Origin: Gemmatimonadota bacterium | GTDB taxonomy: Bacteria > Gemmatimonadota > Gemmatimonadetes > Longimicrobiales > Gaopeijiaceae | DNA length: 64,000 bases | Assembly: GCA_027623325.1 (NCBI GenBank) | Contig: JAQBXY010000002.1 | Location: 176,756 to 240,755, forward strand | Reading direction: 5' to 3' | Shown here: positions 1 to 8,690 of the stretch, piece after piece | How positions within the stretch are numbered: position 1 is the stretch's first letter | Layout of the letters: every line of letters starts with the position of its first letter | Made by a program: the position numbers and the translations under genes | Notes under the pieces: model-generated | The model's input: only the letters and a program-made list of their open reading frames with translations | The model's database searches: none | Told to the model about the DNA's origin: nothing

Positions 1-27
1 GAAGCTAGAAGGCCGACGGACTTCCGG

Positions 28-501
28 CTACCGGGTTCGGACCGCGGTCATCATCAGTTCGATTCGAGCGCCGCGGGCGAGATCCTTAACGGCCAGCGCG
101 GCCCGTACCGGGAGCGGTTCGGTGGTGAAATACTCTCGATACATCTGATTGAGACGTTGGTAATCGTTCATGTCTGCGAGGTAGACGACGACCTGGACCA
201 CGTCCGAGAGCTCCATCCCGGCTGCGGACAGCACGCGCTGATAGTTGCTCATGATCTGGTGGAATTCCGCTTCGAACCCCCCCGTGACGAGCGAGCCGGT
301 TTCGGGGTCTCCGCCCGTGGCGCCCGACAAGTACAGCGTGTTACCGACGAGGATCGCGGGCGACAGAGGGGCGGGGGACGGCCTGTAGTTTTCCGGAGCG
401 ATCACCGTCTTTTCCGGCAACGAGGAGTCCAGGACCGGAGATTCTGTGGACTCCAGCGTACAGCCAGCCAAGAGGGCGAGAAGAATGACGATAGGACGCA
501 C
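28..501 (-). CDS. RidA-family (YjgF/UK114) lipoprotein
   Basis: A 157-residue protein whose last ~115 residues are a RidA domain. RidA enzymes hydrolyse reactive enamine/imine intermediates from PLP enzymes. The family arginine is visible in LPVRAAL, followed by the ARIELMMTAV end that matches the usual EIE(A)IA-type C-terminus. I chose the GTG at 501 because it has an AAAGGAG ribosome site 6 bases upstream and starts a short signal (VRPIVILLALLAGC) with a lipobox, Cys14. The longer reading to 636 adds an Arg/Cys-rich stretch with no signal. A lipid anchor is odd, since RidA is normally cytosolic, so a periplasmic or envelope role is inferred. It is divergent from the creatininase gene. Confidence 0.85.
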   Translation of the reverse strand: MRPIVILLALLAGCTLESTESPVLDSSLPEKTVIAPENYRPSPAPLSPAILVGNTLYLSGATGGDPETGSLVTGGFEAEFHQIMSNYQRVLSAAGMELSDVVQVVVYLADMNDYQRLNQMYREYFTTEPLPVRAALAVKDLARGARIELMMTAVRTR

Positions 502-672
502 GGAGACTCCTTTTGCAAGGGCGGGGGCACTCAACCGGAGGCCCCGAGCGCATACTCTCAAGCAGACGTTCACGCAGACGTTCACGGCTCGCGGCGCGAC
601 GGCTACACTTCGCCACGGGGTCGCCCACCTCACCACCGGTGAACCGGGGCACGAGATTTCGCTGAGGCGCGT

Positions 673-1428
673 ATGAGCGACGGGTTGCTACTCGAAGAAA
701 TGACCTGGCCCGAAGTGGCCCAGGCGATCGGGGCGGGGCGCACGACGGTGGTCGTGGCTGTCGGTGCGATCGAGCAGCATGGCCCTCATCTGCCGCTTCT
801 CGTGGATGCGGCACGGGGCGACCGGTTGGCCGTGGAAGTTGCGACCCGCCTTGGTGACGCCTTGGTGGCGCCGACGATCCGGGTGGGTTGTTCGGAACAC
901 CACATGGGCTTCCCGGGCACGCTCTCCCTTCGACGAGAAACGCTCGAGGCGATCTGTTTGGACTATGCCGTGAGCCTCGCGCGCCACGGGTTCAAGCGAA
1001 TCTGTTTCGTGCCTTCGCACGGCGGAAACTTCGGGCCGCTCGCCGGTATGCTCGAAGGCCTGCGGGCCGCCGTGGCTCCGGACTGTCGAGTCGACGCATA
1101 CACCGACCTCCTCGGCTTCATGGACTTCTGGCAGGCCGGTGTGGGAGGGCACGAGCCCGATCTCGTGGCTCGGGTCGGTGGGCACGCGGACATCGCCGAG
1201 ACCTCGGAAATGCTCTGCATCCGGCCGGACCTCGTGCGACGGGAGCGCGCCGAGGAGGGGTATGTCAAAACGTTCGACCAGGAACTCATGGATCGAATCT
1301 TCGGTGAGGGTTTCCGGTCGGTGACCCCGAACGGGATTCTCGGAGATGCCCGAGGAGCCACCGAGCAGATCGGCGAAGCGTGTATCCGCGCTGCTGCCGA
1401 TGGGATCGTCGCCGCGTTGCAGGCGTGA
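673..1428 (+). CDS. Creatininase-family amidohydrolase
   Basis: A 251-residue member of the creatininase/creatinine amidohydrolase family (PF02633), a metal-dependent amide hydrolase. The N-terminal metal signature GAIEQHGPHLPL places Glu34 and His36, with Asp45 following. Downstream are SEHHMGFPGTLSL and VPSHGGNFGP, both typical of the family. No signal peptide is seen, so the protein is cytosolic. Its TGA overlaps the GTG of the next gene by 4 bases, so the two are probably translationally coupled. The family also contains the mycofactocin protein MftE and FAPy deformylases; no mycofactocin genes are nearby, so the substrate is unknown. Confidence 0.85.
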   Translation: MSDGLLLEEMTWPEVAQAIGAGRTTVVVAVGAIEQHGPHLPLLVDAARGDRLAVEVATRLGDALVAPTIRVGCSEHHMGFPGTLSLRRETLEAICLDYAVSLARHGFKRICFVPSHGGNFGPLAGMLEGLRAAVAPDCRVDAYTDLLGFMDFWQAGVGGHEPDLVARVGGHADIAETSEMLCIRPDLVRRERAEEGYVKTFDQELMDRIFGEGFRSVTPNGILGDARGATEQIGEACIRAAADGIVAALQA

Positions 1429-2543
1429 GCGATCCGGTCGACCCGGCGCGCCTGGCCTCGTTCGTATCGCCGCACGGCTTCGGACACGCCGCCCGCTGCT
1501 CCGCGGTCATGGCCGCGGCCCATCGGCAGGGCGGAGTTCACTTCGACCTGTTCACCACGGCGCCCCGGTGGTTTTTCGACGAGTCGATCGCGAGGATCTT
1601 CCGGTACCACGAAGCCGTGGTCGACGTCGGCTTCCGTCAGCACTCGGCGCTCGAGGTCGATCTTCCGGCCACGATCGCGGCGCTGCTGGACCACGTACCG
1701 CTCGACGAGGGGCTGATCGACGAGCTGGCCGATCGGGTCCGATCGGCGGGATGTGTCGGCGTGCTCTGCGACATCGCGCCGCTGGGTATCGCCGTAGCGG
1801 AGAAGGCAGGGCTGCCCTCCGTGCTCGTCGAGAATTTCAGCTGGCCCTGGCTGTATGAACCGTACATCTCCGATCGGCCCGAACTCGAGGCGATCGGGGT
1901 CGAACTCGATCGCTGGTCTGAGCGAGCGACGGTCCACGTCCAGGCGCGACCCGTGTGCCATCGGCAGTCCGGCCTCGAACTCGTGGATCCCATCAGTCGC
2001 GAGCCTCGACTCGAACGCGCTGATGCGAGACGCGCTCTCGGAGTCGAAGGCGACGGGCCGGTCGTCGTTCTCACCATGGGTGGATACGGAGAGGAGTTCC
2101 CGTTCCTGGACCGGCTCCGCGACGTTCGCGATACGACCTTTGTCGTAACCGGAATGCCGGCCACCAGCATCGACGGCAACCTGCTCATGTTCGACAATAC
2201 GACACCGCTCTTCATGCCCGACGTGCTCCGTGCCGCGGATGCGGTCGTCGCCAAACTCGGGTATGGCACCGTGGCGGAGGTCTGGCGCGAGGGGCTCCCC
2301 TTTGGGCACGTCACGCGGCGCGACTTCCGTGAAATGCCACCGCTGGAACGGTTCGCCGCGGACGAGATGAGTGGCTTCCTGATCGAAGGCGACGCGTTCG
2401 CATCAGGCTACTGGGTGGATCGGATCCCGGAACTCCTGGCCAAACCCCGACGGCCCCATTCGATGGGGGGTGCCTCGCGGGTCGCTGAAATCCTTCTTGA
2501 CGTGTCCGGGCTGGCCGATCCGTCGGTCCCTACGGAACCATGA
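1425..2543 (+). CDS. MurG/GT28-like glycosyltransferase family protein
   Basis: About 372 residues with the GT-B look of MurG/GT28 enzymes. The N-terminal [12 protein letters not shown] resembles the glycine-rich nucleotide-sugar loop, and closely resembles the N-terminal domain fused to plant L-arabinokinase (GHGFGHATR). The C-terminal part has [12 protein letters not shown] and later [21 protein letters not shown], the donor-binding half. I placed the start at GTG 1425 because it overlaps the creatininase stop (GTGA); the ATG at 1380 would add 15 unrelated residues inside that gene. The 3' end overlaps the convergent lactate permease gene by 14 bases. Donor and acceptor cannot be told from sequence. 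Confidence 0.7.
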   Translation: MSDPVDPARLASFVSPHGFGHAARCSAVMAAAHRQGGVHFDLFTTAPRWFFDESIARIFRYHEAVVDVGFRQHSALEVDLPATIAALLDHVPLDEGLIDELADRVRSAGCVGVLCDIAPLGIAVAEKAGLPSVLVENFSWPWLYEPYISDRPELEAIGVELDRWSERATVHVQARPVCHRQSGLELVDPISREPRLERADARRALGVEGDGPVVVLTMGGYGEEFPFLDRLRDVRDTTFVVTGMPATSIDGNLLMFDNTTPLFMPDVLRAADAVVAKLGYGTVAEVWREGLPFGHVTRRDFREMPPLERFAADEMSGFLIEGDAFASGYWVDRIPELLAKPRRPHSMGGASRVAEILLDVSGLADPSVPTEP

Positions 2544-4227
2544 GGGGGTCGGTCACTCCGAGCAGATGCACCGCGATCATGCCAAGGGTTCCGATCACCA
2601 GCAGGTAGTAGATCGTCGGCAGGATCGTCATCCGAAGCGTCGAGCCTTCCTTGCCCAACAGTCCGACCGTCGCGGAAGCGGCCACGACGTTGTGAATGGC
2701 GATCATGTTCCCGGCAGCGGCACCGACCGCCTGGAGGGCGACGATCATGACGGTGGACATGGCCAGGCGCTCGGCGACGCCGTACTGAAACGCCGCGAAC
2801 ATCAGGTTGCTGACCGTGTTCGAGCCTGCGATGAAGGCCCCGAGCGCTCCGGTCATCGGTGCGAAGAACGGCCATACCGCGCCCACGTTACCCGCGACCC
2901 ACTCTGCCATCGCGAGTGGCATCGACAGTAGAGCCGCTCCATTCACGTCGGAATTGATGTAGACCCGTACCATGGGCACGGTGAAGACCAGCACGATCCC
3001 CGCGCCAGCGAGGACCTGTGTGGACGAACGCATGGCCTCGCCCAGAGCGCGGCCATCCATCCGGTGCAGGAGCGCGGTGATGAGCACGACGACGAGTAAC
3101 ACGAAGCCCGGCAAATACAGGGGGGTGGTCGTCGCGGTGATCCCGGAGCCGAGGATGTCGGCCCAGACGAAGTCGACCGTCCTCAGCCAGCGGCCGACGG
3201 GAAGTGACGGCAGGCGCGTGAGCACGAGTATTCCGCCGAGAAGCGCGTAGGGAGCCCACGCCGACAGGGTTGAGATGCCCTTGCCCTCAGGCACGTCGGA
3301 GAGCTTGTCCTCGAGTCCGCTCACCCACTCCGAGTTCCACGACTCGCGCGGTGGAAACTCCCATCGGTCCTTGGGGATCAGCCAACCCCGGCGCGCCACG
3401 GTGACTACGATCGCCAGTCCGATGGGCGCTCCCAGCAGCGATGGGAACTCGGGCCCGAGGAAGGTTCCGAAGAGGACGTAGGGCACGGTGAACGCGAGCC
3501 CACCGAAGAGCGCGAACGGGAGGATCGAGAGCCCTTCGGTCCACGATCGGTTCGCCCCGAAGAAGCGGGTCAGCATGACGATCATCCACGTCGGCATGAG
3601 GACTCCGGCAACGGCATGGAGGAGCACGACCTTGGCGGTCACCGCCTTCAAGTAGTCGAGCATGCTGAGGTCGGCCGACGCCAGAGCGAGGGCAAAGGCA
3701 TCGCCACCCAGTCCGCCCTGAACGCCCACGAGCACGGGTGTCCCGACGGCGCCGAAGGTCACTGCGGTGCTCTGGATCATCATGCCCAACATCACGGCCG
3801 CGGCCGCCGGGAAACCCAATGCGACCAAGAGTGGAGCCGCCACGGCGGCCGGTGTACCGAAGCCGGCCGCGCCTTCGATGAACGAACCGAACAGCCAGGC
3901 CACGATGACGACCTGCACCCTGCGATCGTCACTGATGCCGTTGAAGGAGCGTCGGATGGCGGCTACGCCACCCGACCGCTCGAGCGTGTGGAGGAGTAGG
4001 ATCGCTCCGAAGATGATGAAGAGCAGGTCGAACGTCAGGAAGAGTCCCTGGATCGACGCTGCGGCGACCCGCGAAAGCGTCATCTGCCACGCCGCCATCG
4101 CGACGAGAACAGCAGCGAGATACGCGGCTGGCATCGCGTGTTTGGCGGGGACCCGGAATCCGACGAGCAGCACCCCACCGAGGGCGATCGGAAACAGGGC
4201 CAGCGCGGCTTGAAGGCCGAGGGTCAT
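2530..4227 (-). CDS. lctP: L-lactate permease (LctP family)
   Basis: A 565-residue polytopic inner-membrane protein of the lactate permease family (PF02652), which imports L-lactate or glycolate with protons. Hydrophobic segments run through the whole length. Family signatures include [17 protein letters not shown] (around residues 110-125), [11 protein letters not shown], and the late [23 protein letters not shown]. The start is ATG 4227; an upstream GTG (4269) would overlap the DUF2461 gene. It lies 16 bases after the DUF2461 stop on the same strand, so they may be co-transcribed. No lactate dehydrogenase gene is in the window. Confidence 0.93.
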   Translation of the reverse strand: MTLGLQAALALFPIALGGVLLVGFRVPAKHAMPAAYLAAVLVAMAAWQMTLSRVAAASIQGLFLTFDLLFIIFGAILLLHTLERSGGVAAIRRSFNGISDDRRVQVVIVAWLFGSFIEGAAGFGTPAAVAAPLLVALGFPAAAAVMLGMMIQSTAVTFGAVGTPVLVGVQGGLGGDAFALALASADLSMLDYLKAVTAKVVLLHAVAGVLMPTWMIVMLTRFFGANRSWTEGLSILPFALFGGLAFTVPYVLFGTFLGPEFPSLLGAPIGLAIVVTVARRGWLIPKDRWEFPPRESWNSEWVSGLEDKLSDVPEGKGISTLSAWAPYALLGGILVLTRLPSLPVGRWLRTVDFVWADILGSGITATTTPLYLPGFVLLVVVLITALLHRMDGRALGEAMRSSTQVLAGAGIVLVFTVPMVRVYINSDVNGAALLSMPLAMAEWVAGNVGAVWPFFAPMTGALGAFIAGSNTVSNLMFAAFQYGVAERLAMSTVMIVALQAVGAAAGNMIAIHNVVAASATVGLLGKEGSTLRMTILPTIYYLLVIGTLGMIAVHLLGVTDPLMVP

Positions 4228-4243
4228 GGGGCGGGGTTCGAGG

Positions 4244-4921
4244 TCAGAAGGGCACGGACAGCGAATCACAGAGGAAGCGCATAAAGGGCAGTCCCGCCCG
4301 GTAGGTCTTGGCCAGGTCGGCGGGGAGTGAGGGGCTCGTCGCGAACTTCTCGCTCACCCTTTTGACTCCGATGAAGTCCTTGCGCTTGAGGTCGTCGATC
4401 ATCGGATGCTCCGGATCGAAGCCTTTCGGTGGTCGCTTGAGGCTCTCACCCTCGAGGGCGAACGCTTCGGTGAATTTCTTGGCCCGTGAGGTGCGTTTCC
4501 ACGACGTGGGGTCTTCCGCGATGTGCTCTCGGATGTGCCGCAGTGCCTGCGCGTCGGGGTGCCAGATGCCGAGCGCGACGAAGACCTCACCGGGAGCGAT
4601 GTGCAGGTAGAACCCGGGGGCGTGGGCATCCTCCGATTGTTCGTGTCGGAAGTGGATCCCTGCCGACGTCTTGTACGGAGTCTTGTCCTTCGAGAAGCGC
4701 GTGTCGCGATGGATCCGAAAGAGGGACCGAGGCGTCGCCATGAAATGGGGACTCAACGAATTCAGTTCCTTCCCGAAGTCCTCGATCAACCGCAACGCCG
4801 GGGTCTTCAGATCGTCCTCGTACCGGGACTTGTTGGCGGCGAACCAGCTTCGGTCGTTGTTGGCCTTCAGGTCCTCGAGAAAGCGGAAAGTCGACTTCGT
4901 GAAGAATGGGGTCCCCGCCAA
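4244..4921 (-). CDS. DUF2461 domain protein
   Basis: A 225-residue cytosolic protein matching the DUF2461/TIGR02453 family in length and pattern. Recognisable pieces are [21 protein letters not shown] near the N-terminus, then [36 protein letters not shown] and the C-terminal half with [11 protein letters not shown]. The biochemical function of the family is unknown. The start is a TTG (4921) preceded by a strong AAGGAGG site, which is why I accept the rare codon. It sits 12 bases after pdxH on the same strand, so pdxH, this gene and lctP may form one transcript. Confidence 0.88.
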   Translation of the reverse strand: MAGTPFFTKSTFRFLEDLKANNDRSWFAANKSRYEDDLKTPALRLIEDFGKELNSLSPHFMATPRSLFRIHRDTRFSKDKTPYKTSAGIHFRHEQSEDAHAPGFYLHIAPGEVFVALGIWHPDAQALRHIREHIAEDPTSWKRTSRAKKFTEAFALEGESLKRPPKGFDPEHPMIDDLKRKDFIGVKRVSEKFATSPSLPADLAKTYRAGLPFMRFLCDSLSVPF

Positions 4922-4933
4922 TGCTCCTCCTTG

Positions 4934-5587
4934 TTAGGGGTACAGCTTGTGCGTCGCCCAGCCGGAGCCGGTCTTCGTGAAGACGAGCCGATCGTGGAGG
5001 CGGTCCGCACGCCCCTGCCAGAACTCGATGGTCGTCGGGGCGATTCGGTATCCGCCCCAGAACGGAGGCAGCGGGATCTCGTCGTGAGCGAAACGCTCGT
5101 CGATCTCCTCGAGGCGCGCCTCCAACTCCCGACGCTCGGAAAGCGGCTGACTCTGCTTCGAGGCCCAGGCACCCAGGCGACTTCCTCGCGGACGTGTCGA
5201 GAAGTACTCAGAGCTCTCTTCGTCGCCGACCCGGGTAACCGTCCCGGTCACCCGCACCTGACGCTGATGAACCGCCCAATGGAAACAAAGCGCCGCGTTC
5301 GGGTTGGCCTCAAGCTCACCGGCTTTGCGACTCCCGTAGTTGGTGAAAAAAACGAAGCCGTGCGCGTCCACGTCCTTGAGGAGCACCATCCGTACCGAGG
5401 GGACCCCCTCCGCGGTCGCCGTCGCGAGCGCGGTCGACTCGGGAAGGAGGATGCCCGACTCGCGTGCCGCTTCGAACCAGCTACGGAAGAGATCGATGGG
5501 ATCGGCGTCCGCCGTGGCTTCCGGCATGCCCGCGACCACACCCTGACCCAGGGTCATGACCGTCTTTATGGAGGACTTGATGGACAT
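4934..5587 (-). CDS. pdxH: Pyridoxamine 5'-phosphate oxidase
   Basis: A 217-residue FMN enzyme that oxidises pyridoxamine- or pyridoxine-5'-phosphate to pyridoxal phosphate, the last step of vitamin B6 salvage. Family motifs are clear: PSVRMVLLKDVDAHGFVFFTNYGSRKAGEL, then CFHWAVHQRQVRVTG, SRLGAWASKQSQPL, PPFWGGYRIAPTTIEFWQGRADRLHDR and the C-terminal Pro. The ATG at 5587 gives a protein of normal length; a longer reading to 5707 would run into the CsoR control region. Divergent from csoR, so its promoter lies near the CsoR operator. Confidence 0.95.
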   Translation of the reverse strand: MSIKSSIKTVMTLGQGVVAGMPEATADADPIDLFRSWFEAARESGILLPESTALATATAEGVPSVRMVLLKDVDAHGFVFFTNYGSRKAGELEANPNAALCFHWAVHQRQVRVTGTVTRVGDEESSEYFSTRPRGSRLGAWASKQSQPLSERRELEARLEEIDERFAHDEIPLPPFWGGYRIAPTTIEFWQGRADRLHDRLVFTKTGSGWATHKLYP

Positions 5588-5732
5588 TACCGCATGCTCG
5601 GAGTCGGTGGGTATGTGCCAGGTCGGAAGGTGCGCGGATGCGGCGGCCGTCACAAGGTCGGGAACGTGGCGGCGCCTCGGCCGCGTCGGGTGTTGACCCG
5701 GGGCCACCGCGTCGTCAGGTTTCTATACGAGA

Positions 5733-5749
5733 ACCCCCCCCAGGGGGGT
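5733..5749. promoter_or_regulatory. CsoR-type operator
   Basis: An inverted repeat of two 7-bp arms, ACCCCCC and GGGGGGT, around a CCA spacer, 25 bases before the csoR start. G/C-tract dyads flanked by T/A are the known operator form of CsoR/RcnR-family repressors. Its place directly before csoR, copZ-like and copA supports autoregulation relieved by Cu(I). The repeat is seen in the sequence; binding is inferred. Confidence 0.75.
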
Positions 5750-5774
5750 AGGGAGTGACAACAGGAGAACCACG

Positions 5775-6053
5775 ATGGGCCACCAGGGCACGGACGATGT
5801 CGTGCGGCGACTCAAGAGCGTCGAAGGCCACGTTCGTGGCGTCCAGCGCATGGTGGAGGAGGGCGTCTACTGCATTGACGTCGTCAATCAGATCGTGGCA
5901 ATTCAGAGAGCGCTGAAGAAAGTCAGCAGCCTGGTCCTCGACGACCACCTGCACTCGTGTGTCACCGACGCGATGCGGGGCCCGGACGCCGCTGCCAGAG
6001 AGAGAGTACTCGGTGAATTGATGGACGTATTCGAAGCGACCGCGAAGGTCTGA
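5775..6053 (+). CDS. csoR: CsoR-family copper-sensing repressor
   Basis: A 92-residue all-helical DUF156 repressor. CsoR binds Cu(I) and leaves the DNA. The copper ligands expected from Mycobacterium CsoR are all present with the right spacing: Cys33, His58 and Cys62 (DHLHSCV), plus Tyr32 and Glu81 at second-shell positions. This C-H-C set separates it from RcnR (nickel/cobalt) and FrmR (formaldehyde). ATG 5775 follows an AGGAG site by 7 bases. It is the first gene of a csoR-HMA-copA operon and probably represses it through the dyad just upstream. Confidence 0.93.
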   Translation: MGHQGTDDVVRRLKSVEGHVRGVQRMVEEGVYCIDVVNQIVAIQRALKKVSSLVLDDHLHSCVTDAMRGPDAAARERVLGELMDVFEATAKV

Positions 6054-6064
6054 GGAGAGAGAGC

Positions 6065-6274
6065 ATGATGACGAAGACTGTGAACGTACCTGCGATCAGT
6101 TGTGGACACTGTGTCGGCACCATCGAGCGTGAGGTCGGCGATCTCGACGGAGTGACTACGGTGAAGGCCGAGCAGCAGAACCGGAACGTGACGGTTTCCT
6201 GGGATCCAGAGACCACCGACTGGGTCGTGATCGAGACGTTGATGCGTGAGATCAACTATCCACCGGCTGAGTAG
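6065..6274 (+). CDS. Small heavy-metal-associated (CopZ-like) protein
   Basis: A 69-residue single HMA domain with a beta-alpha-beta-beta-alpha-beta pattern, the fold of the copper chaperone CopZ that passes Cu(I) to CopA. The metal loop reads PAISCGHCV: the CxxC cysteines (Cys13, Cys16) are kept, but the usual GMTC methionine is replaced (AIS). It lies between csoR and copA, 11 bases after csoR and 9 before copA, with a GAGGAGAG site before the start, so it is in the same operon. Chaperone function is inferred from fold and position. Confidence 0.88.
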   Translation: MMTKTVNVPAISCGHCVGTIEREVGDLDGVTTVKAEQQNRNVTVSWDPETTDWVVIETLMREINYPPAE

Positions 6275-6283
6275 GCTGGAGTC

Positions 6284-8548
6284 ATGCCGATGGTGACCTC
6301 TACGGGATCGGCGGAAGCGGTCCTGCCCATTACGGGCATGACGTGTGCTAACTGTGTCGCCACGGTCGAGCGCACGCTTCGAAAGACCGAGGGTGTCGAA
6401 GAGGTTACGGTGAACTATGCGTCGGAACGTGCGTTCGTACGCTTCGACCCAGAAGTCGTCGACATCGAGAGGATGGCGGTGGCCGTGGAGCGCGCAGGGT
6501 ACGGAGTGGTCGTGGCAGAAGGGGGGGACGTCGAACAGGCTGAGACGATCGCCCGGGAGGCTGAGGCGGCGAAGCAGGCTCGGATGTTCTGGACGGGAGT
6601 CGCGTTCGCGGGACCCCTCTTCGCGTTGAGCATGGCGAGAGACTTCGGACTCCTCGGGATGTGGGCCCATGCGCCGTGGGTGAACTGGCTCATGTTCGGC
6701 CTCGCGACGCCCGTCCAGTTCTACGTCGGATGGGACTACTACACCGGCGGGTGGAAGGCCCTCCGAAACGGCGCGGCCAACATGGACGTGCTTGTGGCCT
6801 TGGGATCTTCGGTCGCGTACGGATATTCGGTGGTGACGGCGGCAGCGTTGTCGCTGGGCAGCGTTGCCGCCGGTGAGCACGTGTATTTCGAGACCGCTGC
6901 CCTGATCATCACGCTCATCAAGCTGGGCAAACTCCTCGAGGTCCGTGGGAAGGGTGAGACGGGGACGGCGATCAAGGAGCTGTTGGGGCTCCGCCCGGCA
7001 ACCGCGCGAGTGATCCGGGACGGGGAAGAGGTCGAGGTACCGATCGAGCGGGTCACGGTCGGCGATGTCCTCCTCGTTCGGCCCGGTGATCGGGTGCCGG
7101 TCGACGGCATCATCATGGATGGCCGCTCCGCCGTCGACGAGAGCATGCTGACGGGGGAGAGCCTGCCATCGGAAAAGAAGGAAGGGGATACCGTCGTCGG
7201 CGCCACCGTCAACAAGACGGGAGCGTTCCGCATGAGGGCGACGCACGTGGGGGCCGACACGGCGCTCGCGCACGTCGTGCGGATGGTTCGGGAGGCCCAA
7301 GGCAGTAAAGCACCCATTCAACGACTCGCCGATCGAGTGGCCTCTGTGTTCGTCCCGGTAGTGGTCGTCCTCGCGATCGCGACGTTTCTCGTGTGGTGGC
7401 TGATCGTAGGCGCCGGTGTAGCGCCAGCGCTCATTCGGCTCGTTGCCGTCCTCGTCATCGCGTGCCCGTGTGCCCTCGGTCTGGCGACTCCGACGGCCGT
7501 CATGGCGGGCACGGGGCGCGGGGCACGAATGGGGATCCTCTTCCGGTCCTCCGAGGCGCTCGAGAGGATGCGCGGCCTCGAAGTGATCGCGATCGACAAG
7601 ACGGGGACACTGACGAAGGGTGAGCCCGCGGTCCTCGACATCGTGGTGTTCAGTGGCGAAGAGGACGACATGCTTCGAATGGCTGCCGGGGCCGAGGTCC
7701 GCAGTGAACACCCCCTTGCTCAGGCGGTAGTAACGGCCGCGCGAGCACGAGGTCTCTCGCTCCCTGAGCCGGCCGAGTTCGAGGCGATTCCCGGTCGTGG
7801 CGTGGACGCCATCATCGAGGGCCGCAGGGTCCTTGTCGGCACGTCGGCGCTCATGGCGTCGGCGGACGTCGATGTCGCGTCGCGCGAGTCTGACGCGGAT
7901 CGCATCGAGGGAGAAGCCCGTACTGCAATCTGGGTCGCTGTGGACGGGGCGGTGATCGGCTTGTTCGGCGTGGCGGACGAGGTGAAGGAGGGGTCAGCCG
8001 CCGCGGTGTCCGCGCTTCGCCGCGTGGGACTTCGCGTGGTCATGCTGACCGGCGACAACGAGCGCGTGGCGAAGAGTATCGCCGCGCAGGTGGGCATCGA
8101 GGAGATACGGGCCGGTGTGCTGCCAGGTCAGAAGGCCGATGTGATCCGCGAACTCCAAGTAGGATCAGGGGCCACCGTCGCGATGGTCGGCGATGGCATC
8201 AACGATGCGCCGGCTCTCGCGCAGGCGGACGTCGGCATCGCGATCGGGACGGGTACCGACGTAGCCTTGGAAACCGCGGACGTAGTGCTCATGCGGGGTG
8301 ACCTCAGGTCCGTTCCCGAGGCGCTCGCGCTGAGCCGACGTACCATGACGACGATCGAGCAGAACCTCTTTTGGGCCTTCTTCTACAACATCGTCCTGAT
8401 TCCCGTGGCGGCCGGCGCACTCTATTCGCTGACATTCCTTCCGATGATGCTGCGCCAACTCCATCCCATCCTGGCGGCCGTGGCGATGGCGCTCAGCTCC
8501 GTGACCGTCGTGCTCAATAGCCTTCGCCTACGAAAGATGACGCTCTAG
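6284..8548 (+). CDS. copA: Copper-translocating P1B-type ATPase
   Basis: A 754-residue P-type ATPase that exports Cu(I) from the cytosol. One N-terminal HMA domain carries GMTCANC (Cys21, Cys24). Eight membrane helices are expected; the sixth holds the transport motif CPC (Cys394, Cys396) in [11 protein letters not shown], the Cu/Ag class signature. The phosphorylated Asp438 lies in [10 protein letters not shown]. The actuator has MLTGESLP, the N-domain SEHPLAQAV, and the hinge [18 protein letters not shown]. Length and order are normal for CopA. It is the third gene of the csoR operon. Confidence 0.97.
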   Translation: MPMVTSTGSAEAVLPITGMTCANCVATVERTLRKTEGVEEVTVNYASERAFVRFDPEVVDIERMAVAVERAGYGVVVAEGGDVEQAETIAREAEAAKQARMFWTGVAFAGPLFALSMARDFGLLGMWAHAPWVNWLMFGLATPVQFYVGWDYYTGGWKALRNGAANMDVLVALGSSVAYGYSVVTAAALSLGSVAAGEHVYFETAALIITLIKLGKLLEVRGKGETGTAIKELLGLRPATARVIRDGEEVEVPIERVTVGDVLLVRPGDRVPVDGIIMDGRSAVDESMLTGESLPSEKKEGDTVVGATVNKTGAFRMRATHVGADTALAHVVRMVREAQGSKAPIQRLADRVASVFVPVVVVLAIATFLVWWLIVGAGVAPALIRLVAVLVIACPCALGLATPTAVMAGTGRGARMGILFRSSEALERMRGLEVIAIDKTGTLTKGEPAVLDIVVFSGEEDDMLRMAAGAEVRSEHPLAQAVVTAARARGLSLPEPAEFEAIPGRGVDAIIEGRRVLVGTSALMASADVDVASRESDADRIEGEARTAIWVAVDGAVIGLFGVADEVKEGSAAAVSALRRVGLRVVMLTGDNERVAKSIAAQVGIEEIRAGVLPGQKADVIRELQVGSGATVAMVGDGINDAPALAQADVGIAIGTGTDVALETADVVLMRGDLRSVPEALALSRRTMTTIEQNLFWAFFYNIVLIPVAAGALYSLTFLPMMLRQLHPILAAVAMALSSVTVVLNSLRLRKMTL

Positions 8549-8582
8549 AAACCCCGACTGCGACGAAGCCGTAGGAAACAGC

Positions 8583-8645
8583 ATGATCACAATTCTGAAG
8601 AGAATCGTACAAGTCGTTCTCAGCTGGATCCGGGGCAGGCTCTAG
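8583..8645 (+). CDS. Possible 20-residue small protein after copA
   Basis: A short ORF encoding about 20 residues, alternating hydrophobic and basic (MITILKRIV...SWIRGRL), which could form one amphipathic helix. It starts 34 bases after the copA stop. An AGGA site lies 6 bases before its ATG, which is better placed than for several real genes here. It is too short for homology judgement and could be chance, but the position, ribosome site and helix-like composition make it worth listing. Confidence 0.3.
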   Translation: MITILKRIVQVVLSWIRGRL

Positions 8646-8690
8646 TACGGGCCGCTCGGCCTGCTCGGTCGGCTGAACCCCCTCCGCGTG

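Noticed and set aside
673..1428. MftE of a mycofactocin cluster
   Set aside because: Only the creatininase fold is shared; no mycofactocin precursor, radical SAM or glycosyltransferase set nearby.
963..2309. 448-codon minus-strand open frame across the creatininase and glycosyltransferase genes
   Set aside because: Arg/Asp/His-rich text with no domain pattern, antisense to two genes with clear families; typical shadow in high-GC DNA.
5903..7711. 602-codon minus-strand open frame across csoR, the HMA gene and copA
   Set aside because: Antisense to three confirmed copper genes; composition rich in Arg/His/Asp without motifs.
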